DNA from: Beta vulgaris subsp. vulgaris
Taxonomy: Eukaryota; Streptophyta; Magnoliopsida; Caryophyllales; Amaranthaceae
Length of the DNA: 64,000 nt
Direction of reading: 5' to 3'
Assembly (NCBI RefSeq): GCF_026745355.1
Contig: NC_079202.1
Coordinates: 54,230,709 to 54,294,708, forward strand
A model generated the notes under the pieces. The model saw nothing but the letters and a program-made list of their open reading frames with translations, ran no database searches and was not told the origin of the DNA. How positions within the stretch are numbered: position 1 is the first letter of the stretch; each line of letters starts with the position of its first letter. The position numbers and the translations under genes are program-made. This document shows, piece by piece, positions 34,426-58,623 of the stretch.

Positions 34426-37400
34426 TTTTTTAATGCTTGCATAGTAACTCTAACACTGACCCTTTTTCAAGAATCTGGTGTTTATTTTATTTAAGCTCAT
34501 AAAATCTTCATTAACAACAAAGCATTTTTGGGGAATCTTCCAATTAAATTAAACAATTGGGTAAAAAGAGAGAGAGAAAACAAAAACTGCATGTTTTATG
34601 TTTCCCAATGACACCCAATTTTTCCTTTCTATTTTTTTCAACATACCCATCTTTCTGTTCTTATGTATTCAGTTTTCTTTTTCTTTTTCAGTGTTTTTTT
34701 GGCCACCCATTTTGGTGAATGAAGGAAACCCAGGTATGATTTATTCATCATGTTTGTTGTTTGTTGTTTATAGTTAGTTTGTGTTCTGGAAATTTGCAAT
34801 TTTTATGTAGGTTTTAAGGAATTTGAGTGATTGAGGTTTTGTATGTCTTTACCATTCTATTGATTGTTGTAAATTGTAATCATGTAATTGGATTTAGTCT
34901 TTCTTTTGGTTTAGTTTCTGCAGATTGCTGTGCTGTTTTTCTTTTTACTGTATTGAATAGTTATCCATCTTTGCCTTTTATGCTGTTATGTTTAAGAACT
35001 TGTTTGTTGGTGTTGAATTGATCTGTTCTTGTCCTCTTTGACTATATTCCTCTTATGGGTCCCGTCGTTATGCAGTAATAGATGGTAATTGTAGTGTATT
35101 ATGTAACCTTTTGTGAGGTAATTCACATATCAATGCCCATGGTAATGCCTATTCACCTCCAAACATCTCTTTTCTTCATGTATCAGGGGAGTTCATGGCT
35201 AGTGTGGACTCCGATTTCTTGTTGTAGATGTGTTGCTTTTCGTCGTCAACAATATGGGATGGGGAATATCCTTTTGACGTGACTTTGAAGTTATTGATTT
35301 GTAGCAACCTCCGTTGTGGTGAGAGGAACAAGTGTTGTTGTTGTTTCTTGTGAATTAGCTAGGATCGATCTGAAGTGTAGGATTTTGCTGGTGCTTGCAC
35401 TTTCATATAGGTTGAGAGTTTTCATGCTTAAGAGTTGTCGATTTGAGCACAAGTTATGTAACTATTAGTAGAGAGTAAAAGTTTGTTTTTAATGGTCTTG
35501 TGAGTGTATTATATGATTTGGTGAATGTTGTAAAGGTATTGAAAAGCTATCTCGTTTCAAATAGCTATGGATTCTTGTTGTTCTTCATGATAATTGGATC
35601 AACTTCGTAGACAAGCAGAAATCTAAAAGTTCTAGAGATAGTGCTTCTATTCTTTTGGGATCATTTGAATGGAGTAAATAAAGGGAATGCCCCTATATTA
35701 CTTTTGTAAAGGTCGCTTCGTTTATGTTTGTGATAGCTTAAAGTATGAATACCGTTTTTCCTTTTTAAGTTTCAACTTTTTTGAGGAGTAGAGTAATATC
35801 CCCTTATCACATACCGCTAGATATATATTAACATAGGAGAGGACTCTAAGCAACAATAAATTTTCTTTTCTTTGTCATAAGCTTAATGTGTCACATGATG
35901 ATAGGGCACCAACTTATGTCATGTAATAGAGTAAGCCTGCAAGCTAGTGGCGAACTACCTAACATCCAAGAGTAAAACTAGATAGATGCTAGGATTTTTC
36001 GAGACATTGATGAATATTTGATGGCAAGAAGGATTCCTTTTACTCCAAAGGATAAACAATTGGATTTGTGGCAATGTATATAAAAATTGTGTGTGACGTG
36101 AGGTATGTCTAGGCGCCAAGCGGTGAAGCCCAAGCTAATAGGGGTAACACGCATTTATTGGGTTAGGCGAAGTGCTTTTTAGGCTGCTTTGGATGGGGAG
36201 GACTGAGGTGCACAAAGAAGTTCCCTAAGGCACACCACAACTTATTTTACACCAGCATTATTTATTGTGCCTCACTTCAATGAGGCACGAGCCTCATGCC
36301 TGCTCTTTAAGACTAGAGCATATGCTCCAGTTTGCCTTGAGCTATCTTTAGCTCTGGTTTGTGGTATGCAAAACTCATAAGACCATGTGAGGAGTTGCAA
36401 CGATTTTCTTATGATCATGGTTCCTAGATGCTGTGTTCTACTTGGTTTATTAGTGCTTCAGGTCTATTGCTCTTTGAATGACTGATACAAAGCATGAATT
36501 TGAGGGGAAGTAACTTTCCTCGGATTGAGCTGGTGTTTGACGGGATAAGTTTGTGGTAGAGTGAAAACCTATGACTCTATGAGATAATAATATAGCGATA
36601 AGATTGTTTCTAGGAAAAGATATGAACAAAGTTCTTTACTGTGATGTTTGAATAGATCAGTATCTAAGGGCATGCTGGAGTCTGTCCTACAAAAGATCTC
36701 CAACCAATGTTAAGTTGTATACTGAAGCTGATTTTTGTCCTGGCATGTTGCATGTTTGTGGCATATTGTAAACTCAATAGCTCACAGTAGATTTTGTTTT
36801 GTGCTGTCCTGTTTGTTCAGATGTCTTTGGTGATCTAGGTGTAGTTTATTAGGTGGATGTATTTGCTGAGGTAGTGCTATTCCAGGGTGTTAGTGAAGAA
36901 TATGATCTACAGCAGATATGAATTTAGGATAATCCACAAACTTGTGGTGTTTATTATCTTTACATGGACAAGTTAAATATGGAGAATGCTCTGGCTAGTA
37001 TTCTTAACCTAACTTTCCTTCATAGCATTTGAGACAGATCATAACCTATCTTAACCTGGATTCGTCTGATATTAAACTGAGCTGGGTTCATATTAACTTT
37101 GGCTGGGAGTGCACCCCATAAAAGGACTAAATTATTAAGCTCAACACTATCAACCCCTCCAGCATGCCTCGAAAATAAAAGAGCATTGCTATCTAATCTT
37201 TCTTCCCTCAACCCGAGCTCCATACAACTACCCATGCATGATTGTAGATCCAAGTTCAATAACTGCCTTCCAATTGACTACCAAAATGATTGGGTTATCG
37301 ACCTACCCCCTAAATCCAAACAAAAATGAAAGGTCCTCTGCCCTTGTTGTGAAAAGCAGGTTTCATTACATGACCAGTGGAAGGATCCTAGACCCAACTT

Positions 37401-38203
37401 TTAATATAATATTTAGATTTTCTCATACGAAATGTTGATTCTTGGTAGAATACTATAATATTGAAGGACACTACAATAGTAAGATATCATTAAAAAAAAT
37501 TGGTCGGATGTAACGAAAATATGCAAAAATATTGCTGGAACAAATGGACTAGGAGAGGTACTCAAACATTGCTAGCATTCAGTCAAATACTATATGCTAC
37601 CATTTCTCGAGTTTGATGGTGATTTTCAAGGGTCTAATTGTTCACTGTTTATGCTGTGGCTGTACACTAGTAATACCCACACAACAAGAGGATATGGAGA
37701 GGTGAGGTTAAGATGGTTGCAGTGAACTTTGCTGGATATATACTAGTAATAATGATTTTTGTCTAAACTCAACCACCTGGTGTGCTCATTACAAGGATTC
37801 ATCATTCACCCACATATGTAGGATGGAAGTCTAGCTCTCCCAAACACTCTCTTTAGCACTGTCCTGCAATGCGCTACTTATGATAGCTTTTTTCAGCTTG
37901 ATTATCTCATTTTCTTAGTTATGCTCTTTCTGTAATACAAAGCCTGAAGTGGATCAATACAATCTCCTCAAAAATAGCATATATGGGACCGTTGCGGCCT
38001 GCATATTAGAGGGGAAGACTCTGTTGTTGCATATGCTTTTGGAAGTAAGATATAAGCTCCTGGATGGAGTCCTGTGGCTGCTATTCCTACTTGGACTTTG
38101 AAAAAGGGCCTTCTATTAATAAAGGTTTTTGAGATTGAGATTGAGATTGTGATGAAGGAACCTTGTGTTATGAGAGGAGTTAATTTGCAGAGATAAAGAA
38201 CTA
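34426..38203. other. Long intergenic region, no confirmed gene
   Basis: A possible plus-strand transcript leader occurs around 34560-34735, with a plausible 5' splice site at AAACCCAG|GTATGA (34734). I found no convincing downstream coding exon. Short ORFs (34827-35021, 35082-35282, 37020-37438) are not conserved-looking on either strand. A GC-richer stretch at 36105-36320 (with GGCGCCAAGCGGTG) may be an eroded transposon. Confidence 0.4.
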
Positions 38204-39007
38204 CTTCCCCGTTTCTTTTTATTGCAATGTATTCCCTCTAGGGATTTGTTACAATACTTGCAACCAAGCTCAAAATGGCAACTTTTTGTAGCCAAATTCC
38301 ACAAGTACCCTTAACTAACTAATCTAAACAATTAACACTCATAACCCAACCTCCCCAACTTTTTCCCACTCTCTCCTCACCCCTTCAAACCTCTACCAAC
38401 CCCCTTCAACCCACATGCCCCTTCAACCCCAACCCCAACACTGCACCAACACCAATCGCCACCGCCATTGCAGGCTCCTGATCCAAACTTTCATGGTTAA
38501 ATTCTACCCTTTAAAGCCTGCTAAAGGGTGTGATAACAGCATCATAATCTCAGGCAAGGGTGTGCACAGTAGGTTGTTTACGATCCGTCCAGATATAAAC
38601 CCGCAATTGCTTCAATGAAAACCACAAAAAGAGAGGTAATGAAGAGGAGAAGAGGTGGTCTGGTCGGGCTAGAGGATAAGCTTGGTGGCTGGTTTTGGAG
38701 GAGGGTGTCGCGATGTTTACTGGTGGAATAAGAGGTGGATGTGATGGTGGCCGGGGGTGTTGAATATGGTTGGTGGTGCTGTTGCATCTGTGCTGGCGGC
38801 GGTGGTGGGGGGACGTATCTCTGTTGGCGATGATGATAGTTACAGGGAGGGAGGAGGGAAGGTAGGTGGTAGGAGTAATTAGTTTATCTTTGATGGTGAA
38901 TTAGTTTTGTTAATTAAAGGGGTTAGATGTCCTTTAGAACACTCTCTCTCCTCTTTCTTAAAAAGTGTGCAAACAGGTATGTTGCAAGTAAAAAGAAACA
39001 AAAGAAG
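38204..39007. mobile_element. Large Stowaway-like element (804 bp)
   Basis: TA flanks both ends (38202-38203, 39008-39009). The left end CTTCCCCGTTTCTTTTTATT and the right end 'aagtaaaaagaaacaaaaga' are imperfect inverted repeats with Stowaway-like termini. The interior has a C-rich half (about 38340-38480) and a G-rich half (about 38680-38830) that may pair in part. ORFs inside (38415-38618 plus, 38578-38787 minus) are low-complexity. It lies just downstream of the thaumatin-like gene. Confidence 0.65.
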
Positions 39008-39236
39008 TATAATATAAACGATTCTTTTTTTATTGGCTTTGCAGAATAGATTGTCCTCTAAGCAAATACAAGTTACTACAATACTATTTGAAGAACTAGT
39101 TTTTACCCATGTTGGCTCCTCCATGCTCCAGCAAAGGTATGGGCTCTTTGATACTAAACATACATTTTTTTTGTAAAATAGCCGAGTCAGACACTTGGAA
39201 ACGTAAGTCCAAGTAACATAGGTTTAACCAAAAGCT

Positions 39237-42200
39237 TCAAGGGCAAAAAGTGATGAGGTAGTTCACACCCGTAGGGCATGTAAAAGTGCTTGTAGGATCA
39301 TCATAGGCATAACTATAAGCTTGAGGGCACTGATTCTTAAAGTATTGTGACTGACTTGTTGGTGGGCATGTTTGAGGTGTGTTGTGTTCCCCAGTGCAAC
39401 AATATTGTGGCTGGTTCAAAGCCACACATGCACTGTTACAACCTATGGTACTCCCCTGATCCTTAACGGCCAATGTTTCTGGGCATTGAGTGTTCAAATT
39501 GGCTGTGCAACTTGTAGACGGACACTCAGTTCCGCCTTGTGGGACCACTGATAAGGGTAAGTTGAAGCCATCAACAAGGCTGATATCGTAGAAGTCCTTG
39601 TTCATGTTTCCTGCTAGGGTAAATTCTGCTAGGGTTGCTGGTGGAGCTCCTCCTTTTCCGTTACATGATATCTCACCAGAACCACAATCCCCTGTCATAC
39701 ACCTGAACAACAATGATGGTGCTGTTAAGTGTAGCTTAAGCGATATTTGACTTTTATGGTCAAAGTATATCAACTTTGACAATTCATTTTTTTCATTATT
39801 GCCATAGTTGTAGAAGTTATGTATAATATCAGATGAAATTGTCTCAAGATGACTTATTTGTCGTATTATTTTTCACATTGTAATCAATATTATGGCTCTA
39901 TTTGCAGTGGCGGAGCCACGTAGTAACAAGGGGTAGCACATGCTACCCCTGAATTTTTGAATAAAAAAATAAGGAAAGGGAGAAGCGCGTGCAACAAGCG
40001 AACAACCAAACCCTAACTGACCTTCTTTTCCTTTTCTCCTCCCTGCTTCCTCCGTCTCTCTGTTCATACTATCTATGTACCAGTGGCGGTGACTTTTCGT
40101 AAACCGTCGGCGTCGTCGCTGTTGGTAATCGGCTTGAGGAGTGACAATTTAAGTTTTTCAACTTCATTTTCATGTTCATCTTCTCCTTTTTCACCTTCAC
40201 TCTTACAGGTTATTAGCTTTCTCTCTCCTCCCATAACTCTATTATAAATTTGGGTTTTTTAGAGCTTGAATTCTAATTTTTTATAATCTAATGAATTTTG
40301 GTTTTAAAGCTTGAAACTTAATGCTTTATTGTATATCAGGTTTGATTGAATATTATGACATTTCGTTTTACCCAATTTTTGAGTAATCAATAAATCATAG
40401 TCTCCATCAATTTTTATCTCTTTTTTGCAGTTGGTGAAAGATTTTTTTTTTTTCTAATTTTCAAAAGAAAAGATTAAATAAGTAGCAAGTATGATCAAGG
40501 TATATGATAAACAACTCAAATTAATGGTGGACCAAGAGAGAACAAGAACGCAAAAATGAACACTTGAGTGATATAGAATCACTATTACATTTCAACAATT
40601 TTTTCTCCATTCTTGTTGAACCAAGATCAACTCAATGTGATTCTCGCGATTTTTCAATGTGGAAGTATGTTTGGAGGATTTTTTTATAGCTTTTCAGTCA
40701 CAAATCATTGAGAATTATATATATTTTTTTTTGGTATTTTATAGTATTGCAAAATTACGCTACCCCCGACTTGAATTCCTGGATCCGCCCCTGTCTATTT
40801 GGTTGGATGTAAAACTTTTTCAATGTAAAATGCTTTTGCATGTAGAATATTTTACAATTGAAAATTCAATCGTAAAGCTAATCTTCCTCTGTCTAGTTCA
40901 ATGTAAAAAAAGTTCCGAAAAAAAGAAAAATGGAAGAGGAAGGGAGAAGATGTAGAAGAGGATAGTAAAAGGTTGCTAAGAAAGAGGGATGAAAATAATA
41001 AATGTGTTTTCCCTTCTTTTTGAAAGGAGAATACTTTTCATCTATATAAGAGCTCTTTCCCTTGATGGGAAACTTGTTGTACACCCATTATAAAACCAAA
41101 CAACGGAAAATGAGAGAAAAAGGAAAACTCATTTTCATGGAAAACATTTTTACACCCTAGCAAATAGAGCCTATATAACAAATTTATCGTCAAAGTTGGT
41201 ATGTTTTGATCATCAAAGTAAATGTGGCCTATTATTTCAAGACAGCGAGTAATCAACTCGAGTCAAGTCGAGTAATTTGAGTATATCATCAGTTGCCTCA
41301 ACTTACCATTGATCATACAGACTACAGTTGGTAGCTAGAAGTTGAAGCATGATGACATGGTGTTTGAGACAAATAACAAACATCAGAATTCAGAGACAGT
41401 GATGGTCAGAATTACTAACCTGAAGTTGCCAGTGGGATCAGAGTGACAAAGTGTACGAGCCCAAAACCTGCCAGACCAATGAGTTGGCACATCAAGTGAA
41501 AGTGTGGCCCCATTACCCAACTCGAAACCTGTTGAAGATAACATTGGGCTGCTTGACCCAGATAGAGTCCCTGGCCATATGGTATATGGGCAGTTGTTTT
41601 TTAATGTAAAGGTTACGGACTCTACCCCTTAGATATACAGCCCAGTAAACAAAAGATGTTAATATAGTTGTAGGAAATGTATAAAGGGATCATCTAAGAT
41701 GAAAATTGATAAACACAATTACTGAATTACATCACCTCAAAATTAGGGGGATTTTGGAATACATAAAAAAAAGCATGATGCATACTAATGTATTTATATG
41801 TCAATCAAATTGGCTAGACGTACACATCAAATAGGGAAATCAAGTCTCTTTGTGGTGATGTTTTTTAGTAGTAGATGGTATGGTTTAGTAATTACTAATT
41901 AGTAGGTATATTTAACCAAGTGTCAAAAGACCAACTCAACCAAAAGCTTAAGCTGATGGCTGGAGTCCCAGGAATAGTTTAATACTCTATCACTAAGTAG
42001 TACTTGGTGTAGTGGTTTGGTTTGTATCTCCACTAGAGGCAATTTGGAGGTGAGGATTTCCCCTTACCCTTCCCTCCTACTCCCAAGGGGCCTAGCCTAC
42101 AAACCTGGGCTGGATGGACCTGTGCGAGGTTCCGGTTCGATTAGGACGTCTTCTCCTTACCTTAAAAAAAAATTAGTAGGTATATTTGTAATTTTGAATT

Positions 42201-44112
42201 AGATTTGGATAGATTTTTAGACAGTCAGTTGCTAACAATTGTGCTACTTGTAAAGGGGATTTTACGCTCATGTCAAGCCACGTGGCTACGTACTTATGAC
42301 CACAAGCAAAGTATAGTTTTGTGGTACAAACTTGTATCATATATATCTCAAGGTTGTAAAATCAAGTCCCGCTAAAACACTTTGGGGATCGAGATGGGTT
42401 CTCGTTTTTTGTATTATTCTTTCTTAAAGGAAGTACTGAGGAACCATGGAGTTTTTGCAACCTGACACCATCCCTTATCTTCTCTCCTAAGACCCAATGG
42501 GCTTTAGGGATGAAGATGGCTCCCATATTTCGTATTTCTTTTTAATTTTATTTTGAGAGGGTTACTTTGGGTTTGTAATGCCCTTAGTTGTAAATCGTAA
42601 ATGAGTAACTAAGTGGAGTAATGTAAACGGGATTCAATCCTCGATTTTTAGTACTACTTTACAAGACTTTACCAACTAAGTTAGATGACATTATGTCTGT
42701 AATTCGATTCGGAAATAGTTAAAAAGTGTCACTTGGAGAGTTGGAGTTGGATTTGGATATGAAAAATGGGAGTATTAAATAAAATTCATTGATTTTAGCT
42801 AACGATTAAAAACCTTTCTCGTGACAAGTTTATTTCACAACCTACAAGTTACAACCAATTGGATATGAAATAGGACCCTAAGTCGCTAACAATTATTATT
42901 ATTGATTGCATGTGATTTGTGAACCAATCAAACATTATCTAAAGTTTATTCATGCAAAACTATAGAGGAAAAGAAAAGTCATACAGAAGCATTCATGTGA
43001 ACTACCCACCTAGATTTCAAGGGAAAAAGTTCATCCTAGTGAAGAAAATGTAAGAAGATTAATTAGTACATTATTGTTCAGAATCTTTGTTTTAGAAAAA
43101 AACATTACAATTGTATTGAATTCAATATACAATGCCTTGTAATTAAATTTAGTGGGTTTTTTTTTTTTTAATTTGTTTAATGTAAGCTAGGATTCATTTT
43201 CTTAAATTGAAAAGGAGTTCAACTCATTATACCTACTGGGTTGAATCGGACACTGTTACACATACCCATTGGGTAGACAACCCACTACTAATAGAGGATT
43301 AAAAAAAAATTATTATGTTGAGTTGGATTCCCTTACCACAATATATATTCAACAAGTCTTTATTAATGGTGGATAGTCTACCTGGTGGGTAGACAAAGTT
43401 TTTTCCCCGTTGAATCTGGGTGCACTAGAGTACTTTATATCAAAACATTTAATTCATTTATTCGGAAAAAAAATTAATAGTAAACTATAAAGAATATTTA
43501 TTACAGACCTATGCATTTATCAATGTTTATAGAGGTTATAGAGAATTGGTTTGATTAATGATTATGTTAGGTTAGTTTTTTTTTACCCTTATGAGCCACG
43601 AAGACAATACAAAGAAGGGGAGGGGGATTCAAACCTATGACATATCGTTCACAACAGTTCAATCTTAACCACTACGTCAAAACATCATTGATATTGTGTT
43701 AGGTTAGTTGATATAACAAGATAATATGAATTTTGCATAAGTATACATTATATTCCTGAACCCATGAAGATAATACTTCACATATATGCTCTATGTAATG
43801 AATGTTGCTCATTTCGTACCAAATTAGAGAAAAATTATGATGAACACAAAAAAGTTTAGATCATTATTTTTTCATGGATCAAAATATGAAGTAGATAAAT
43901 TAGTGTATCTAATTAGTGAGACTATCGCCAACATCTAGATCTGAGTAAATTTAGTAGGGTTAAAATAAGAGCTAAAACTTGAGAACTTGAAAATAAGTGC
44001 ATGTTTACTCATGCAAAACCAAGTGAAACGAATAAACTGTAATATTACCTGTGAGACCATAGACAATGATTTGGGCAAATATGATAAATAAAACTAGCAT
44101 TGCTACTTCCAT
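39237..44112 (-). CDS. Thaumatin-like protein (PR-5 family), 3 exons, complete
   Basis: Exons on the minus strand are 44112-44049 (64 nt), 41627-41420 (208 nt) and 39702-39237 (466 nt). The spliced frame is 738 nt, 245 residues plus stop. Exon 1 encodes a hydrophobic signal peptide (MEVAMLVLFIIFAQIIVYG) for the secretory pathway. Exon 2 gives the N-terminal beta-strand NNCPYTIWPGTL, and SGRFWARTLC. Exon 3 begins inside the family signature GNFRCMTGDCGSGEISC. All 16 cysteines expected to form eight disulfides are present, and the acidic-cleft residues Arg, Glu (AEF) and Asp (DFYDISLVDGFN, YDDP) are visible. Splice sites are ACAG|GTAATA, CTAAG|GGG, TTCAG|GTTAGT and TTCAG|GTG, with matching phases. 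Family members are apoplastic or vacuolar, often pathogen- or stress-induced, and some bind beta-1,3-glucans. No disabling change was seen. Intron 1 (2421 bp) holds two SINEs and intron 2 (1717 bp) a hAT-like element. Confidence 0.95.
39905..40793. mobile_element. hAT-like element in intron 2 of the thaumatin gene
   Basis: A perfect 8-bp duplication TCTATTTG (39897-39904 and 40794-40801) flanks 889 bp with ends CAGTGGCGGAGCCACG and GGATCCGCCCCTG, typical plant hAT termini. No transposase is encoded. A second CAGTGGCGGTG motif at 40081 resembles an internal copy of the end, so the element may be composite. Being intronic, it need not disturb the protein. Confidence 0.88.
41914..42170 (+). mobile_element. 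SINE-like retroinsertion with extra 5' segment
   Basis: A perfect 17-bp duplication AATTAGTAGGTATATTT (41897-41913 and 42171-42187) bounds the insertion, which ends in an A-run. From about 42004 it has a tRNA-like head: A box TGGTGTAGTGG and a degenerate B box 'ggaggtgaggatttcccc' about 40 bp later. The first ~90 bp (with 'accaaaagcttaagctgatg') precede the Pol III start expected for such a head and resemble the end of an LTR/TRIM element in reverse. It lies in intron 1 of the thaumatin-like gene. Confidence 0.78.
43578..43696 (-). mobile_element. tRNA-derived SINE, minus strand
   Basis: A 13-bp duplication TGTTAGGTTAGTT (43565-43577 and 43697-43709) flanks it. On the minus strand it has an A box GTAGTGGTTAAG, a B box ATAGGTTTGAATCCCC, and ends in poly(A) (the plus-strand T-run at 43576-43584). 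It is about 119 bp long and lies in intron 1 of the thaumatin-like gene, in the same orientation as the gene. Confidence 0.88.
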
Positions 44113-44199
44113 TGAATATGATTATATATGCACTCTCTCTCTCTCTCTTTAATAGTTTGTGTGCGTAAGAGGATAAGCTTAAGTTTTTAGCATACGCAC

Positions 44200-44211
44200 A
44201 TATATATATAT
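44200..44211 (-). promoter_or_regulatory. Likely TATA box of the thaumatin-like gene
   Basis: An ATATATATATAT run lies 88-99 bp upstream of the ATG at 44112 on the minus strand, a reasonable spacing for a plant core promoter with a short leader. A CT-dinucleotide run (44133-44149) sits in the presumed leader. Assigned by position and composition only. Confidence 0.45.
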
Positions 44212-44489
44212 CTATTGCAAAGAAGTTGAGGTAGATTAAGAATGCATCCAAACTAACAAGAATTACCTTTCCATTCACACCCACACTTCTTAGTAATGGT
44301 TATGTGAATGTGATGGTATCTGAGTCATGGGTGTACTAGTCATGGGTGTACTAGTCATGTGGTTAATATTTGACCCGAATCAAAAAACGCGAGATATTTT
44401 CATATAGTTTCCACCAATTTAAGATACAGTGATAATAAAAACAAAAGAAAAGAGAATAATATTATATCGTATTATATAAATTTGTAATT

Positions 44490-44665
44490 AAGTTTGGCTT
44501 GGCTCACTTGTCGTGGATTTAACTTTATTACTTCAAGGTCAAGGATTTGAACCCCACCAAGTGGAGTTGTGGGCACTTTGAGGAGGATTCTCCTTGTCAC
44601 TCTCCCTCTTATTAAGTGCTTGAACTTCTGTGTCATGTTCTGTGAAAGGGCCGTCCTAGTATTTT
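44490..44665 (+). mobile_element. Possible degraded SINE
   Basis: An A-box-like TTGGCTCACTTGTCG and a B-box-like 'aaggatttgaaccccacc' about 40 bp downstream look like a tRNA-derived head. A body of about 100 bp follows. No clear duplication or poly(A) tail remains, so the call rests on the two box motifs. Confidence 0.4.
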
Positions 44666-45421
44666 TTCTTAGTAATTTTCTACTTCCTCTACTTTATTTC
44701 ATGATCCTAGAAATGTAAAACGTCACTAAAAACTAATTATTTTAAAGACGACTTGATGTGGTTTGACTTTGACAATCTTTCACACTTAAAAGACAAACAT
44801 GAACTTCATTTAGAAAACCCAATAAACAAGTTAGACTATATAGCTAGTTGGGTACTTGCCTAATATGTCACTTCCCTCCTTAATTGTTGCACGACTCGGT
44901 CTCCGATCAAACTAAGTTGGCCATCCCTTTAATACGGCATACACCATAACACCACTGACCAGTCCAAGCATGAAGCAATCACATTCTTTGGCTCTATAGT
45001 AAAGTTTGTTAGAGGAAGCTATAAACTTAAGGAACCCAGGCTAATTCTACTTTTCAAATTTCTGTATCTTCATTTTCTTTCATTACACCAAATTTGCAAA
45101 AATGTTAAAATAATGGAACAAGATAAAAAAGTTAGAAAACGGTTGAAGGAGAAGAAAAAGTGGACGAGTAGATGAAGATTTTGAACATATACTTTTTTAA
45201 CAACCCCACCCAAGATATCCTTTAAATTTATTCCATCCATTTCAAATTATAAAACATGTAAATTGTTTTTACAAATATTAAGGATTAAGTTAGATTTACA
45301 TAGGTAATAAGAATTGACATTAAATATTATATTGATAATATAAAGTAACGTACAATTTTATCTTGATAATATGATATGAAGTTACATTTAACTTTATATT
45401 GGTATTGTAGAATGACATATA

Positions 45422-45699
45422 CTCCATTCGTTTTTTTTTAATTGCTACATTTTCCTAAAATGGTTGTTTCTTTTTATTTGCTACATTGTTTTATACTTTC
45501 CTTATTTGGGGTACTTGGTCCACCACAAAGTAATACTATTATTTTTTTTTTCTCTTTTTCCACCCAAAGTACTACTTTTTCACTTTTCTCAATATTTCAC
45601 ATTAAAAGGATCAAAAAGTATCCTCCGAAAAGTTTGAGAGTGACATTGCCTAAATTGTTGTGTATACAACAATATAGCAATTAAAATAAACGAAAGGAT
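45422..45699. mobile_element. Diverged Stowaway-like MITE
   Basis: TA-flanked (45420-45421, 45700-45701). The left end CTCCATTCGTTTTTTTTTAA and the right end 'caattaaaataaacgaaagg' are imperfect inverted repeats, with 'attgctacatt' just inside the left end echoed by 'aatatagcaat' at the right. Non-coding. Confidence 0.6.
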
Positions 45700-47156
45700 T
45701 ATTTTGAAACACATTTTGTTAGCTAAAGTGCCTTATAATTTGAAACTGAAAAAGTAATTGACTATTGACTTTTCATATGGGTCAATGCCAAAGTCATATT
45801 ACATTAACGTAATAAAAGTATAATTAAATTTAGCATAATAACGATTTAGAAAATTTGATTTGCATCGGAAAAAAGAAAAAAAAAACAATTCAGACTAATT
45901 GATGAGGGTAAACAGTTATTTAACAAGAGTAAAATTTATTTGAAAAATACAGGGCAAACATTTCTCATTTATGGTCATTATATTTTTCGGAGGGGGATTT
46001 AGGGCTTATTGAGCCTCTGGATGAATAGCCTTGTGTAAGAGCAAACCAAAAGAAATTCATCGTACAACGGGTTATCCAAAGAGAACTCAAAAAAACAAAA
46101 AAAAAAAAATTGCCACCGTAACAACAATTCGGAACTTTTCAATGTTTTTGTACAAATGTTCCATTCTGCATTCCTTCATACTTTACTACAGCTAGTCAGT
46201 ATGTAAATAACTAACATTCACAAACAAACTTTTCGCGGACGAGTAATTAATTAACAGATCAGTCTTAACCCGTTAGGTCAAACCAAGGTTCCATATAGAC
46301 GTTACATCCGAGCACCTTCAAGTCTCAACATTGCTACATTATTAAACTGTGCTCATAGTAATTACTATCAACCTCATTGTCCTCATAGACTACAAAGATT
46401 ACAACTTACAAGTATAAAAAACCAAATGTGAAGCTATCAAATACAACAGTAAAATATGACTATATTTGAAAAGGAACTGCATCATGACATGAAACAAGAA
46501 CATTTGAAGTACAAGTAAATGGTCTCTATTGACATGCGAAATGAATCTAAAGCCACACTGAGCCATCATTCAGTTGGCCAACGAGGAAAGATAATTGAAT
46601 CCTGCATGTGGATTGAAATTCCATGCACAAACAGCGGTCACAAAAATAAAAGGGGAAGAAAATCGTAGATTTTCTGGATTGCCAATCAAAGGGTACTCAT
46701 CAACTCGTGTTTATTGGCGTTCTGTGTACTGCAGGATGTATTAGCTCTCGGTGGCCAGCTGCATGCCTAGCTCGTTCGATGCTCCCAAATTGTTCCATAC
46801 AGATTTTTACAATTGTATTTGTTTACAAACTGACCACAAGTCCTCAAAATAACAGTCTAGGGGGGTATACAAAAGATCATGAGGTTGAGCTTGATTATAG
46901 CATGTCGACATTACATGTAAGATACAACGTCAAGGAGGACTCTCACGTGTTAAGAAAATGCAAGTGTCATCCACGCCACCTGATACATACAAGATCAATT
47001 CTTCAGTGGCAAGAATAAAGCTATTGACTCAGAACCTGACATCAAAAAAGAATTATAATTGAATCACAAAACCCAAAAAGTAAGAGATGTAAATAATACA
47101 AGTTCAGTTTACCATAACGGGATTGATAAAAGAATATACAGGGGATCACGGTATTG
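45700..47156. other. Intergenic / 3' flank of the VAD1-like gene
   Basis: No coding exon recognised. The right end should include the 3' UTR of the minus-strand gene that stops at 47157. Plus-strand ORFs here and over 47059-47349 overlap that gene's UTR and last exon and are shadows. Confidence 0.45.

Positions 47157-58623
<11,467 letters not shown>

Noticed and set aside
37020..37438. ORFs of 66-79 codons on both strands
   Set aside because: Neither strand shows a family motif or splice context, and both frames look equally random.
38415..38787. ORFs in the C-rich/G-rich interior of the 804-bp Stowaway-like element
   Set aside because: Low-complexity His/Pro/Gln or Ser/Thr runs within a TA-flanked transposon.
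44045..44284. 79-codon minus-strand ORF over the thaumatin promoter and exon 1
   Set aside because: Wrong frame: the signal-peptide frame starting at 44112 splices in phase to exon 2, whereas this frame does not.
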